64,000 bases of DNA from Diadophis punctatus similis. Taxonomy: Eukaryota > Chordata > Lepidosauria > Squamata > Dipsadidae. The translations under genes were made by a program, and so were the position numbers. The stretch spans positions 223,123,434 through 223,187,433 of the forward strand of contig JALIGW010000001.1 of the NCBI GenBank assembly GCA_023053685.1, given 5' to 3'. Of the stretch, positions 31,701 to 46,700 are shown piece after piece. The notes beneath the pieces were generated by a model that worked only from the letters and a program-made list of their open reading frames with translations, was not told the DNA's origin and did not search any database. Each line of letters opens with the position of its first letter. Within the stretch, counting starts at the first letter, position 1.

Positions 31701-34700
31701 GACCAAAAGATCAGCAAAACGTTTTGTCTAGTTCATGTTAGCAAACTGTGCCTCCTCCCAATTGTTTTTATTGTGTGAAAAAGTAAGTGGAGACTTGTTC
31801 TGCCTCACTCATATTAAGTGCTGGTTTTGGCATTTGCACTTGACAATATATTTCTTTTACCAGATCATCTAAAAGAAACAGTGCCTGGATAAGAACTTCA
31901 AAGAGGATTTCCCAAAATGCTCAGCGCAAAAAAGAATTAGGAATTCAGAAAGCTGAACTAGAGAACATCTCTCCTTGTGTTCGTGTAACTAGATCACAGG
32001 CTGCCAGGTCTTTCAGGTCTCTCTCAGTTGCTGCTGTTAAGAATCCAGTTATTGATTTAACCAAAGGGAGGATACCACTAATAGAAATTAGTGCCAATGA
32101 AAGACGCAGTGCAGACATGCAGATAGAAAATATGCCACCTCAACCAGTAAAGGTTGCCTTAAGCCATACTTTGTCTTCATCATCTGCTAAGAGATCAAAA
32201 CCCTTGTCTGAAAAGTCTGTGATCATAATCCAAGACACTCCCGAGGAAAAACTGAAAAAAGAGATGGGACGGACAGCATGTAAGTTGAAGATAGCAAAAG
32301 TGTCTGTCTCCAAAACTATTGAAAAGGAAGAGCCCAGTGCTGAAAAATTATATCCACAGCAACAAGAAGATAAGCCACTATCTGAACCCAAAGCCACTTT
32401 GAACTTAAATGAATCTCCACAAACGCCTACTGTTCCTAAAGGAAGCCGTCACTCAGTGCGCCGAAGCCTGATGGGCAGAGCCTCCACAAGCTCTAGAGCC
32501 TCTCTGGCCAACAGATACTCGCTAAGCACTAAAAGGGAACAAATTGTTTTGAGACGCAGTAGCAGGACTGTGTCCAAACAAGAATCTATCCAGCAGTCAT
32601 CTGTGCGTACGCATGTTAACAGTAAGTTTTTTTTCCTTTTCAGTTTTATAAGTTTCTTGGCCATCATTCCAAGCGTAGTCCTTTCAGAGGATATGCACTC
32701 TTTCCCCAAAAATAAGACATCGCCTGATAATAAGCCTAATCAGGCTTTTCAGTGCATGGCAATAAGGCCAAGCGTTTATTTCAGGGTTCAAAAAAAATAT
32801 AAGACAAGGTCTTATTTTTGGGGAAACACGGTAATTCAAAATAAATTTCCCTATCAAACTCTAAAAATACTGTACTTTTAAAGAAGTTCAATTTTAAAAA
32901 AATTACATGCAGTTTCAAACTAGATAGGAGCCAGTTTGGTGGTGTAGTTAAGGCATTAGGCTAGAAACTAGGAAACTGAATTCTAGTTCCATCTTATCTG
33001 GGTAACTTGGGCCAGTCAAATTCTCAGCCCAAGGAAGCAGGCAATGGCAAGTCACTTCTGAAATCTTGCCAAGAAAACTGCAGAGACAAGTCCAGGCAGT
33101 TGTCTGGAGTCAAGACTAACTCGAAGGTACATCCCTCCCAAAGTTAGATATAGTTCTACTTTAAGAGTGAAACTGTTTAACACAGCATGATTTATTTAAA
33201 GTCTAAGCTGTTTTCAAAACTCAAAGTGTCCCTAGATGGAACTGATTTAATCAGATTGGGGCCACTCCAAAGAAAAGTCCCTCATTCTAATACCTCTCTG
33301 CCATACTGACCTTCATGAGGGCCTAGTAAGTGAGCACTCTGAAAATTTCCTGTTTTAAAATTTTAATTTTTTTTAATGATGATGATTGATGATAATTGTA
33401 TTAAGTATTTATTGATTGTTTTATCATTTAGTATGCCATCAGAGTCACATGTTTGTGAGATGGATAGCTATATGTATTGGACAAATAAATAAAAGCACAG
33501 CTGAGTTAGCGTAATATACCTTATTTTTCAGAGTATAAGACGCACCTTTTTCCCTCTAAAAGGTGGAAATGTCGGTGAGTCTTATACACCAAATACAGCC
33601 ATTTTTGGCCTCCCGAAGCCCCCCACCCCATTTTTGCGAAAATCGGGTGCGCAGAGGGTTTGGGAGCCTGCAGAGTGCTCCTGGGGGCTGGGGGGAAGGC
33701 AAAAACACCCCTTTTTTACGGAAAAACGGGGGCATTTTTGCCTTCCCCCAGCCCCCAGGAGCACTCTGCAGGCTTCCCAAACCCTCTGCTTGCCCCGTTT
33801 TTTTTTGCGAAAATGGGTGAAAAAGTGTCCATTTTTGCAAAAAACGGGGCGCGCAGAGGGTTTGGGAGACTTGCAGAGCTCCTGTGGGCCAGGGAGGACA
33901 AAAACTTTTTTTTCATACTTACCTCTTTGAAATCTTGGTGCGTCTTATACACCGGGGCGTCTTATAGTCCGAAAAATACGGTAGCTGTAGCTGGTATTCT
34001 CAATGGAGAGGCATCTTAACGGGAGAAAGTTCATTCCTATAAACCACGTTTCTTTTAATATACAGATAGTCTCAACGTACGACCACAATTGGGACTAGAA
34101 TTTGTATCATAAATCATTGTGATCATAAATCAAGTCTGACTTGATTTTGGGACAATTTTTACAAAACAGTTGTAAAGTGAATTATAAGATTGTTAAGTGA
34201 ATCCAGTTTGTCAAATGGATGGGTTTTTTTGCTGGAAAACAGCAAACCAAAAAATTGAAAATTGTGACCATGTGACTGCAGAATGCTGCAATAGGTGTAA
34301 ATATGAGCCAGATGCCAAGTGTCTGAATTGTGAACATGTGATGATGAGACTGGTACAATGGTGGTAAATGCAAGTGATTTTCTTCAAGGCTGTCATAACT
34401 TTGAACCATTGTTAAATGGTTGTAAGTCAAGGACCACCTTTAAAGTTGCTCCTTAAAAAATATCAGAAACTGGCAAAAGTAGTTAAAACTTTAGAAAGCC
34501 AATAAAAGAATATTTTAACAAATGAAAGAACATTCATAAGGGAAAGTAAAGTTCACTCAATAGAGATAACTCAAATTTCTGGTTTGGGGGAAGAAAAAGG
34601 TCTGGTCTCAGATAGAATATCCTAAAATTTGTTAAACAGGTTTTATGTGCTTGAAACTCAGACTAATTCAGTGAGCTACCTTTTGACCTGGGTGCTGCTA

Positions 34701-37700
34701 AAAATGCAATAGAAAAAAGATATATTTGTAGTCGCTATGTTTTATTTAAATGGTCTAGCTTATGTTGGGGATAAAATGTTATTTGTGCTTTCAGCTGAGA
34801 CTATTACGGAAGAGTTTCCGGATAAAGAAAGTACTAAATCCAGGTAAGCTTATTTCTTTCAAAGAGGTTTTGTAAAAGTAATAAATTCTTGATTGAAGAC
34901 AGCTACTGTAGTTTAAAATGGAATGTCTTTGATAAGCAGTTAATTTTATTTAATCCTTTTGATTCATTTATTACATGGCATCAAAGAGATGCTCTGACAT
35001 GAACAAAAGTAAATAAAAATAAATACTAGATCAACAAAAGAAAGAATTGGTGGAAATTCTTGCATAAAAGCAAATGACTTCTATTTTCCTTATGTAGAGC
35101 GACTGGAAAAAAGGAACAAGACATTTGAATACTGCCTGTGGTAATTAGAGCTTGCTTTTTACACACAGCAGTCTTACAAATTCTTTCACTTTCTTAGTTT
35201 TTCTACAATACAATCTACTTATCAAAATAGATTCTTCTGCATTCTTGTGTGGCAATTTAATTATTCTTCATGAAGCCTAATGTACAGTATGTCAATGGGG
35301 TCTGGAACACCCTGCCTAGGTCACTGTGGTCTACTTCTGGTTTGGAATCTTAAACTGCAAACCTCTGGAAAAAACACAATCTAGATAGAGGAAAGTTTTT
35401 GCGCGGACTAGAGAGTAACAGAACTCTCTAGAATCTGTGAGCTTTGCAGTCTTTATTAAAATCTTACTATTAAAAAGAAATCTAGTTAATCGATATTATA
35501 TATCTATATATCTATATCTCTTCTTTTTTCTCTCATAGAGCAACATTAGATTCTATGTCTCATTCTCAGAAGGTAAGTTAAAATAAATGTTTATAAAAGC
35601 ATGTTGATGTAAGCAGAGAACCCCTTCATAAAGTATTAATCAGTCACTTTGATAGAATGTATAGCTACTTCTAAGGCTGACTCTAACTCTGTGTATGTGT
35701 GCTTATGTAAGCCTGCCAAAGAAATCTTTTAAATGGGAAGGATTTGCTGTCATTAACAAATGTTGCAAAGGATCTCTTTTGAATGCTTGGCTCTGTCCTT
35801 CTATCTACTGAACTCCATTTTGGAACTTCAACTGGATAATTTCTAACTGATCAGATTTCATATATATAGTAATAATTATCTGCTCCCAGGATAAAGACAC
35901 ATTTGTAATACTACTGGGACTATTCACTGTCCCATATCAGAGCACATGTTAAATTTCAGGTAGCCATCTATAAATGTATTTTCTTAGTGTTTCCAAAGGA
36001 AACAATTACTTCATCGTTAAATGGCAGAAATTTGACTTTTTTATGGTTGGTACCATATAATTGTTTATTAAATTTATACTTTCCTACATCATACCACATT
36101 TGTGAGCTTGTACTATGGGATGAGAAAATTCGTATGCAGCTTACTCTTGGCCAAATGTAATGCTTCCTTGCGTAACGTGACTGACACTATAAAGCAGAGT
36201 CTGGCATGTAGATAAGAACATATAACTGTTCCTGCCAAACCTTGAACATTTTGGTTCTCGGAACCTATGAGTGTGCATTGTAGTATTCATAATAATGGAG
36301 AGTTGTATAATCTCTTATATAAACTGTTCTGGAGGTGACTGGTACAATAAAAACAACTGTTCCTGTTTGGAGCTTCACATTCCTAAGTTCTTTTACTATT
36401 TTTTATTGTTTTAAAGCAGTTTGTATTAAAGTGACATGAACGTCATATTTGTGAATGTCTGTAACTAAAAAGCTCTTTATTAATCTTTATTGTCACAAAG
36501 ATCATTGAGCTAGAGAGAGATCTGAAAGAATATACAAATTATATCTTGGGAGCCTTATGATTCTTGCTAGTGTCAGATCATCTGGAAAGCAAACATTTCT
36601 GAATCTGCCAAACTTAACCTGCGGTGAAAAAATTCTGGCCCATTTCCGTGCTTGATATTTCTCAACCAGGCATTGGACTTTAGTTTAATTATACTTATAA
36701 AATAAGAATTTTCTGTCACTTAAGCCTCATTGATTTCAGTGGATGAAACGTAAATTTCAATAAAAGAAATTGTATTACTACATTCAGTTCGGAAGCATCT
36801 TAAATTTAGGTTGAACCATTAAAGCAGTAACTCAGTCAACTAATAATTCTATGTGATTTCAATTCAAAATATGATTACCTTTATCATAGGTTGATGAAAA
36901 TCGCAACAAATCCCTTTGTTCTAATAAGACTGCTATGCCAGAGACTCCCCAATCCGAAGAAAAACAGCATAAAGGAGACAGGGAAGGTCAGTATATTGGC
37001 TAAGTAGCAAAAATAGCCAAACTTCGAAGCAGATGGGACCTGCCTAAGGAATAAAAAAACTTAACCATATTCATTCAGTACTAATCCAGTTATTTGAGGG
37101 CAAGTTTAATAATAGTAATAGTTTTAATAAGGGTTTTCTTTTAGGGGGGGAAGAGAATCGCCCATCTTCCATTGGTGATGAGATTTGATTTATACCTGTC
37201 ATTTTTGCTCTGTGAAGTAAAGCACCTAATAAAAAAGTAACACCAAAACAATATAAAAAGCTAATACAAATTAAAATTAGCAATGTCACTCACGCCTTAG
37301 TTAGTCTTTCTGGAGTACTGCAGTATCTTCTTGAAGCTGCGCTTGAAGATGACTCAAGTTAAAATTGTTCCAGAATGTAGCTGCTTATGCAGCATGGGTG
37401 CCTCTGTAACAGTGCATCTCAGAACATGGCTGCCTGTAATGCCTTTTATGGTGCATCAGCTGGATATTTGCAAGACTGTTTCTAATTATCTTTACCATCC
37501 TTTAAAACCAGAGTTCCTGTGCTCCGGGTTGGATCAATTAAACATTATCACCTTATGGGACCCAGGAAGCAAACTTTTTGTGTCTGTCCTATCAAGCAGT
37601 CTTCACCCTGAAATGCGTTTTGCTCTACTGGCCTTTAAGAAGGTCTAGAGCAGTGATGGGGAACCTTTTTTTCTTCAGGTGCTGCAAGCACGCACTATCA

Positions 37701-40700
37701 CACGCATGTGTGTGCCCAAACCCACAATTCAATGTTCCCCCATGCGCCACACACCCCTGCACATGCACGCACGACTCCCATGCGCATGCATGCACGACCC
37801 CCCCATTTTTTCTGACTTCTGGTAGGCCCGTTTTTTGCCCTCCCCAGGCTCCAGAGACTTCCCTGGAGCCTGGGGAGGGCGAAAACGCCCTCCCAGAGCC
37901 TCTGCGTGAGCCAAAAATCAGCTGGCCAACACGCACATCCATGCTGGAGCTGAGGTAGGGCAATGGCTCACATGCCAGCAAAAATGGTTCCGCGTGCCAT
38001 AGGTTCGCCATCACGGGTCTAGAGCATCTCGTTCACCCCCAAGAACTGGCCCACTTGTAACTAGATGGTTTTTGTGTGTCTAGATCTCAGTGCAGTGTGC
38101 TTTAGTCTATTATGTTTTATATTATTTTGTTTTCCTTTTTTTAAAGGAAATATTTTAAATTTTTAACCCCTGTTAGCTGTTCAGAGTTACCTGGTAAGTG
38201 GGCAGCCATATATATTGAATGCATAATCTTTATTATATTTAATAGCAGAATAGTCAGATTTAAGCAGGGAAAATAAGGGTGAGAATGTGATCACAAGGTT
38301 TCTGGAAGATAACACAATTCTTTTTCTAAACTCCGCCTCCTCACCCCCAGGTATTTCTCACTAGATCAAACATGTTCAACTTCACCCTTTCCCATGTTGC
38401 TCCTGCGTTATTAATGGACTAGTTAGGAGTCTGACTTGTGGGTCCTTGGTCTAAAGACCTGTGCATCTCTTATAGATGCACTCTTATTAGAGTGTCAACC
38501 TTTTACTTAAGGAGTCTTCATTCAATTTTTTTTTATTTTTTTTATTTTTATTTTTTGCCAAGAAGCTGACTGGCCAAACTTGATATCATAGTGGGGTTGC
38601 AACCATCCTGGATCAAATCTCTAAAACTTTGCTATCTAGTGATCCTTTGGATTTTTGCTGCTTAGATAAATTGAGGCCCAGGCCTTGACTTCAGTTCTAG
38701 TGCCAACCCTGGCACCCAAAAAGACCACCTGGTGCTGTTCCCTGTGGCACTTGAGCCTTTGGGATTGGTACTATTGCCTCAAGGCACTCCCCAGGATCTG
38801 CCGTGCATCCCTTGCCTTCAGGTGGTGGAGTCTTTGTTAGCCAGCCCCTGCAACCTATTCAGGCCTGTTCCTGGTCAAATAATCTTTGCTCTTGAAGTGG
38901 CTTTGGTGAATGCTCTTCCATGACCTCTGCAATCTCAGACCATTCTTAAGTATCTCTCACTCCCCCCTTACCCTTTTCCTGATTATGGAGGCACCCAAGG
39001 CCATTTGACAGCACACCCCGTCCTTGTGCAGCCTCCAGAAATCACACAAGAATGGGCATGTTTTTGAGAATAGTTGGTGAATGCTGGTGTCTCAAAACAT
39101 TGTGGCATGTCACCTTTGATGGCACGTAATGGGTTTGTCATCATTTAGTTTACACTAAACAACTTGTATTTTCTATAAAAATAATTTGTAATATGAACAT
39201 TCTGCCCTGATAATTGACTACTAATTTATTTGCTGGTGAAACAACTTTGCCTCTGCCTAATTTGGTCAAACCCTTGAATGCTCATCCTCTATTTTTCTTT
39301 AGATGCAGAAGACAGCTCTGAAATGAGTGATGAGTTACTAAAGCAGCCTCTGAACTCCCGGTATGTTTATCTCCTTTTGACAAAAGCTATGAAACACTAA
39401 TCTAGGGAGTTGGAGAAAAATAAGAAAGGAAACCTCTCTACTTTGCTGTTTGAGTATAGAAGGTAGCCAGGGTCAGTAAGGATAGCTGAAAATGCAAAGG
39501 ATCTGAAAATCTTAATACTGAAAGTCAAAAAGCAAACTGAAAAAAAATGAGACTAAAAAATTTAAAAAGAAAACAAAAGTAATTACAATAGGTTGAGCAA
39601 CCAGCCTTAGAATTGACAATGAAGATACTGAAGTAGTGGACAGCTTTTTCCTTTCAGGATCAACCTTCAACAGTAAAGACACAGTCAAGAAATACATTGA
39701 AGACTAGCACTTGGTAGAGTAGCCATAAAGACTTTGGAAAAGATATTCAAATGCCATATATATCAATACTATCAAAATCAAAAGATCAAAGTCATGCAGG
39801 CCATGGTATTCCCTGCGACACTCTTTGGAAGTCAAAGCTGGACTTTAAAAAGCAGGATAGGAAGAGTATTGATTCTTTTGAACTTTGGTGTTAGAGAAGA
39901 CTTCCAAGCATACCATGGACAGCCAAGAAAAACAAATGGTTAGATCATTGAACAAATCAAACCAGAGTTCTCAGCTCTCTGGAAAAAAAGTTCTAATGCT
40001 AAGAATGGTGAAAGAGGATGACCAGCAGCAAGAAGAATGGATTCAGTTACAGTGGTGATGAGTGCACCATTGGTACGAAGGTGAGTCAAAAAGTAATGCC
40101 ATTTTCTTTAGGACAGGTATAATTACCAACACAGGAACATGTAGCATACATCAAAATGAAGCTGGTCCTCTGTGGATCACATCCCTACTTCTCAGCATAG
40201 TCACCATTTCTCTCAATAGCAATGTTCCACCTTCGAATGAGAGTATGTATCCCTGCCTTGTAAAATTTTGTTGACTGTTCTTTGAGCCACTTCTTCACTG
40301 CAATTTTCACTTCCTCGTCACTGGAATAATGTTTGCCTCTCAAACCCTCTTTCATGGGGCCTCTAAATCTAAAGTATTGTCCTCAAACACATTTTGTAAT
40401 CGTCTGTGAATGTTCACAGGGGTTTCCTCTCAGCAACAAGGAATTCAATTACTGCTCTTTGTTTTTGATGCAACTCTAAGGGGGCAGCCATTTTGAATTT
40501 TCCTTGCGAGTCTAAAAACCTAAAAAGTAAGAAACAAAATATTTCAGAACGTACATGATATAATCATTTATAACTGGGAAAACTTTCAGGAATTTTTATC
40601 AAAAATGTCACCTGAAATAAAGAAAATGGCATTACTTTTTGACTCGCCCTCGTATATTTGAAAGGACAGGTTAGAGACAGATTGTCATGAAGAAAAATTT

Positions 40701-43700
40701 ATCACTGGTTGCACAACTCGATGATAATCACAATAAGGTTTAAATCTTTGTAGCTAATTACAGGGAACTGTGCGATTTAATATCAGAGGCTGTATTCCTT
40801 CCCAGTTCTTCTGTGTGCTCAGAACAGATGCAATCCTCTTCCCCAAACCTTTCAAGGATTTTGAAACTTCTCTGCTTTCAGAGCATTGTGATCTTAAGTT
40901 CGATAGGAAAAAAGGCTGCACAATTTCTTTCTGTTTTCCTTGCCTCTGTTTCTCACAGCATCCCTCAGTGAAGTGTGATGTAGCAAACCCACAAAGAAGA
41001 AAGCTCAGCAGGTCCAAGTCACAGGACAAAAAAGAGTCATTGGTTTCAGGCCAAGCTATTGAGAGAATTCCTGCTGCTTGTCTTCCCAGCCATCTGCGCA
41101 AATACTAACTAAGAAATGCTCAGCAGAAGCTTCCCACAGAGCAGTCCCTCCAGGGATTCAATGGAATCTTCTACCAGCTTCCTGCCAAAATAATCCAGTG
41201 GTGCCTCTATGTACCCCCTGCCAAGATGGGCTTCATGTAGTTTTTCAGATGTCAGTGCTCCACATCTCTCAGTATGCGCTACCTTTGCTTAATGCTGATG
41301 ATAGTTAGTATTTAATAAACTCTGCAGGCTATTCTGCATCCCAGACATATGGAAACTACTCTCAGAAGCCACCAAAGGCAGAAAAGAACAAGAAGTGCAA
41401 CTTTACCAGATGGTTAAAACCAAAGGGGGCTTTTCTTTTCTCTGGAAACATCAAGAGAATGTTCTTGGAAAAAAGAAAAAAATCCCTAGAGCCTTAGCAT
41501 TTAATTTTCCTGTATTATATGGGAAGCAATTACTGATCAGCTGCTAAAGTGATGATAATGTTACAAAGACTCTATCCTTTCCCCTGTCTGTATCTCAGAT
41601 TTTAAATTAAAGGGTTTTAGATCCAATTTTAAATTCTAAGTAGCTGATCTTGGACTTCTACCTCATTAAATAGTTACCAAGCAGCTGTTTTGTCCCTGAG
41701 TCATTTGTGAGTTTAAAAGCCACAGGATATAAAATTGTATGTTACCCACCTGTATCTGAGATAAGGAAATATTAGGGCTGAGTCACGATGTCCAATGACC
41801 CCTTTATAATCTTGCAGGAGAAAGCCAAGTTATAAGAGAGCAATTAGTGATAGAGATGATGGACAGCACACAGAAGATGAGCTCTCTCCACCAAGAAAAA
41901 AGAGTCTATCTCCTCAGTGTCCTGCCAGCAAGGTAAGACAAGCATTATACTGTATCCCTGAAAGCACACCCAGGACAAGGGATTGACCTCCATGGATTGA
42001 TAATGTTCTGGGTTTTTCAGGTTGTGCGTCCTTTCAAAACATTCTTGCACACAGTGCAGAAGAACCAGATGCTGATGACTCCTGCCTCTATAAATCGAAA
42101 CAGCACAATAAAATCATTCCTCAGGCAGAACACTCCCCTCCGCTTCACTCCCAAGGTAATTCAAAGTACTCTGTATTTAATGACAAAAAAAGGAGAGCGG
42201 CTTCTGAATTGATGGTGGAAGTTGCCCCTCCTCAAAAGTTGTAAACATCAAAAGGTTCAAGTTCTTAGACTTGTTACTAAGCTTAGCTAAGAACATAGTC
42301 TCACATTGCATTTATTCTGCTTGTTAACCGAGGAGTTTACACAAATGTTCAGTTTGAAAGTCCCTGCTTGAAGCTCTTTGGGTTCAAATAGCGAAAAGCT
42401 TTGAAGTACTGTATGATTATATTCAGTTGAGTTGAGCTAGTTAAAGAGAGTGAGGTTGAAAAGCAAGAAGGTTAACAATTGATGAAAGAAACAAGGTTTA
42501 AGAAGGACCAGGGTAAGCAACTTCTGAACATCTGAAATTGTGCACTAATGGCAGCAAGAAAGTCGATAGGCAAAGGGGCCAAAGAGACTGAAAGGCAAGC
42601 ATGGGGTTTGGGAGGTACATTGTTTTGAAATTCTGAGCAATGTCTTTAGATTTAGCTCTTTGTTAAACCTGAAAGCTCAATAATTTTGCCTCATGTATCG
42701 GAGCCTTTAAGTTCAGTATTCTTCCCATATGAGTTTCTGGCAGATAGTTCAGTCCTTTGTTGCTTCTTGGGTTAAATATCCCAGCAGGTTGCTCTTACTG
42801 ATTCTAATTCAGTCTGAATTAATGAAATGTGTAGTAGGGCAGGATCCTATATGAGGCCGTATTTCAGCCCTATTGCAGGCAATATACAGATATTGAAAAG
42901 ATTTTCTAACACCCGAATATATTTATTAACCATTTCTCAATCTTTTCTTTACACAGGGAGGGTTTGTTGTAAGTAACAAGAATGCTCTTACAGTAGGTGC
43001 ATTTGTGCATAATTAACCCAGTGTGTGTTGTCCAAAGCTGTCCTAACTTGCATAGAGAGCTTTTTAAGGGAAGCCCAGCATATATTTAGTGTTTTTCAAC
43101 TAAATTCTACTAAAAAGTAGATAGCGCATATACATTATTAGAATTGTGTTGTTTATTGCGATAACCTTCAATATTTCAGAATAATGTACATTATTTCATC
43201 TAATTCATGTCTCAACTTAGATCCATTTTTCAAACTAAGAAAGTGCAAGGAAAAAGCTATTTAGGCTACCTTTGGATCACTTCATGTATATTGTTAATAA
43301 TACAGCTGCTTTTAAGGTGTGCAATGTGAAGTGTAAATGAAATACAACATTCATGCTGACATGCTTAGTGTATTTGTACAAGTAGTCCTTGTTTAGTGAT
43401 TGCCTTGTTTAGCAACTGTCTGCAATTAAAATGGTAATTAAAAAATAACTTTATGATCAATCCTCACATTTACAACGTTAGTAGGTCCGCAAAGCAAAGG
43501 AAAACTGAAGTAAAATGGTTAAGCAGAGTTGTGGTTTCGTTTAGCAATCCCTTTGCCTAACTGCCTAGTTGTTTCCAAAAGCAAAAGGGCTGCCTGCAGG
43601 GGGGAGGAGATATCCTCTGAAGGACAGCGGAAACCTAAGGAAACCCCAAAGACCTCCTTGAGTGGAAGAGAACTGATCCAGCATGCATAAGTTGAGGGCT

Positions 43701-46700
43701 ACCTGTAAAGGGTGCTAAAACTTAAGTATGTCATATGTTTAAGGTTTTATCAAAATAGTTTTGTTTTAAATCCCCAGTCCTGATTTTTTTTATGCCAATT
43801 GCTTGAAAATTTCAGGAATTTGTAGTGGCAGCAAACACGAGTTACAGGAGCAAAGTTGGGCTTGCAAAGAACTACTTAAGCTCTTATATTGCCTCCGCCC
43901 CTCTTTGAAAATTCTGAGTAATTGGCACTATTATTTTGTATACACAGAAAACATTCTGTTCCTGAAGTAAGGTTGAGTAGAACTCTGGAATATCTCACCT
44001 TTCTCCCCCCCCTCCCCCAGGCCTCACTAATCCAGTTGTCTTGGTGTTGACTCAAAAATATTTTAAAATACCTATTTCTGCTAGTCTATTTCAGAAAGCT
44101 TTTAACAACCTAAATAAATGGCTGGAACTTCATGGTCCAGGGGGAAAAAATCTTGATGCCCTCAGAAACTTTCCATCTTCCAAATAGGGTGGTTTATTTA
44201 GTTTCTGAATCCACTGCAGTTTTACCGTGAAATGTGTTCGCTAGAGTAGAGAGGTTATCTTTCCCCCACCCCCCTAAAACCACAATTCTGCTTTCGACCT
44301 TTCACCTCAGGGAGGACCTTTACAGCCACAATAAAAATGGATGCAGCTTTTCATAAGATGAGCTTCTTCCCTCTCTTCTTCTATCTAGGAAAAAGAGAGG
44401 CAGCGGTTAGAGAATCTGAGGAAGAAAGAAGAGGCCGAGCAACAAAGAAAAAGGAAAGTGGAGGAGGAAAAGAAACGGCGATTGGAGGAGATGAAACGGT
44501 GTGGATTTGAGTCCTTCTGGCTGCCCCTTTTGTAATCTGTCCCGATCTTTTTGACGTTCTTCTAACTGGTCTCCTGTGTGCCCCCAGTAAACGTGAAGAG
44601 CGCCTACAAAAGGTGTTGCAGGCTCGGGAGCGAGTAGAGCAGTTAGAGGAAGAAAAGAAAAAACGACTTGAACAAAAGTTGGCTCAACATGAAGAGAAGA
44701 ATGAGAAGGTAAATGCAGTGAGAGAGCTTTTGGGGAAGATGGGATATCTAAATAGTATCTAGCTGTAAGATACTGCGAGCACTGTATCTTCTGCTAAAGC
44801 CAGGTGAGATTGTTAAAATTATGTTCTTATCCTCTCAGCCCAGAACTACTCCTAGTCTTTATACCACAATACTATTTATACCAGATTTTTCAGACTTGTG
44901 CAAAGAAAATACCAATTTTTAACTTTTATTTCCTTTTTTTAAACTTGCTTTTTAATCTGTAACAAAAGAGAAAAAGAAAATAATCCAATACACTAATTAA
45001 TGATAATGCAAAAAACCCAAAAGAATAAACCTAAACCTTAGAAAGAAGATAACAGTAATAAAAACAGAAACAACGACGTATACATAGAACAATGAAATAT
45101 GATCATAATCAACTCTTAAATAATAAATTAAACCTTGTCACACAGAACCACGTTTATCAGATTTCTCACAGCATTGACGGAAAGTAAATTCATCTGTAGA
45201 AACTTAATTTGGATACAGCAGAACATCTGAGTTACTGCTGTTCCCACGCAGAATAAATTCATGTTCTTCATACTTTGCTAGGTTCCAAATTTTTCAGAAT
45301 ATAATTCCATACCACATTCATATTTTGGACTTCATTCTTTTCTAAGCCGTTGCTTTACAACTCTAGAGGCTCCCTTCCATGTATAGATAATAAGATCCTT
45401 TTACAGTTCTTACTTCTCTACTTACTCTAACGCTTTCCTACCAATGTGTTAATAGAATTGTTTTCTAATAATCTGAGGTGAGGAATACATTAAAACTGTA
45501 GAAAAACAAAGCACCCTCTTTCCCATTTTTTCTCAAAGCTGGAAACAAAACTCTCCCTTCTATGTGCGTGTGGCATGATCCTATGCACTGCAGCCCTCCA
45601 TGATAGAAGTAATGCTTGCCCAGTTGGCGTAATGGATTATCTGCTCACTATATATATTTCAAACAAAATATGTTCTATGTACCAGGCACGTTGTGTATTT
45701 TAGGTCCGCGAGGAAAAAATGGCAGAAAGCAAAATTAAGAAAAGGGCAGTGGCTAAGAAGATGGAAGAACTCGAAGCCCGGCGCAAGCAAGAGGAAGATG
45801 CCCGCAAACAGAAAGCACTGCAATTGGTAAAGTAGAGGGTTGATGGGCAAAAGCAGGGCAATGGTGGACCTAGGAGACTGAAGAAAGGGAAATGAATACA
45901 TTCCTATTTGTTATTGACACATTTCTTTTAATTTCTGCTGGTTTGGGGAGGTCTTTAGATTAACCAGATTAAATGTGTTTATATCATGAGCATCAAGGAA
46001 AACCTGGATTATAAAATTGATTATAACTAAATCTCATCCAATGCAGATTTGAATCAGTCCAAAATCAAAGAAATGGAAAAAACATTTGGATGAGTCATTT
46101 GCCTGATAGCACCCACATTAGTACAGTGGTTGCAAAAATGCACTAGGAAGATCAAGTTCAATTCTTGGTTTAGTCTTTCTTCCTATATAGAACTTTTTTC
46201 TGAGAAACTGTTTCCCCATAGTCAAGATAAACTTCAAAATGTCACTGTGTATATTTGGAAGAATTTTTTGGCCTCTTTTTTTCTTTACAATCTTACATAT
46301 TGAGAATTGAGTAGCCAAAAAAAAAGGATGCTTCAGATTCACAATTTCATATGAGATTATAGAAGAGATGTAGCTAGTGTCATGTATGATTTTTCCCGTG
46401 ACTCCTCTATAATTTTCAGATTAACTGGCTTTCATTTGAAAAATAACAAGATCTTTTCCTAGGAGGAGGAGGAACGTAGACATAAGGAATTGATGCAGAA
46501 GAAAAGAGAGGAGGAACAAGAAAGAGCAAGAAAGATTGCAGAACAACACCAGGCTGAGCTGGAAAGAGAAAGAGAACTGGAGAAGAAGCAAGAGCAGGAA
46601 AAGATCCAGGCACAGCGGTAAGAACAGAGTAGCTGAGCATCCTTCCATGAATTCCCATAAAAGTAGGCATGGGAAAGGTTCTGAGGTGCACAAATATATG

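Noticed and set aside
32622..32881. Extension of the INCENP large-exon frame to a stop at 32881
   Set aside because: A GTAAGT donor at 32622 in the homologous phase ends the exon; the extension contains a MITE.
33556..34019. Several overlapping frames on both strands
   Set aside because: Produced by the palindromic, GC-rich interior of a TA-flanked MITE.
40754..41108. Overlapping 112- and 115-codon frames, and a possible exon after CTCACAG at 40960
   Set aside because: No INCENP similarity; joining in the required phase gives an early stop.
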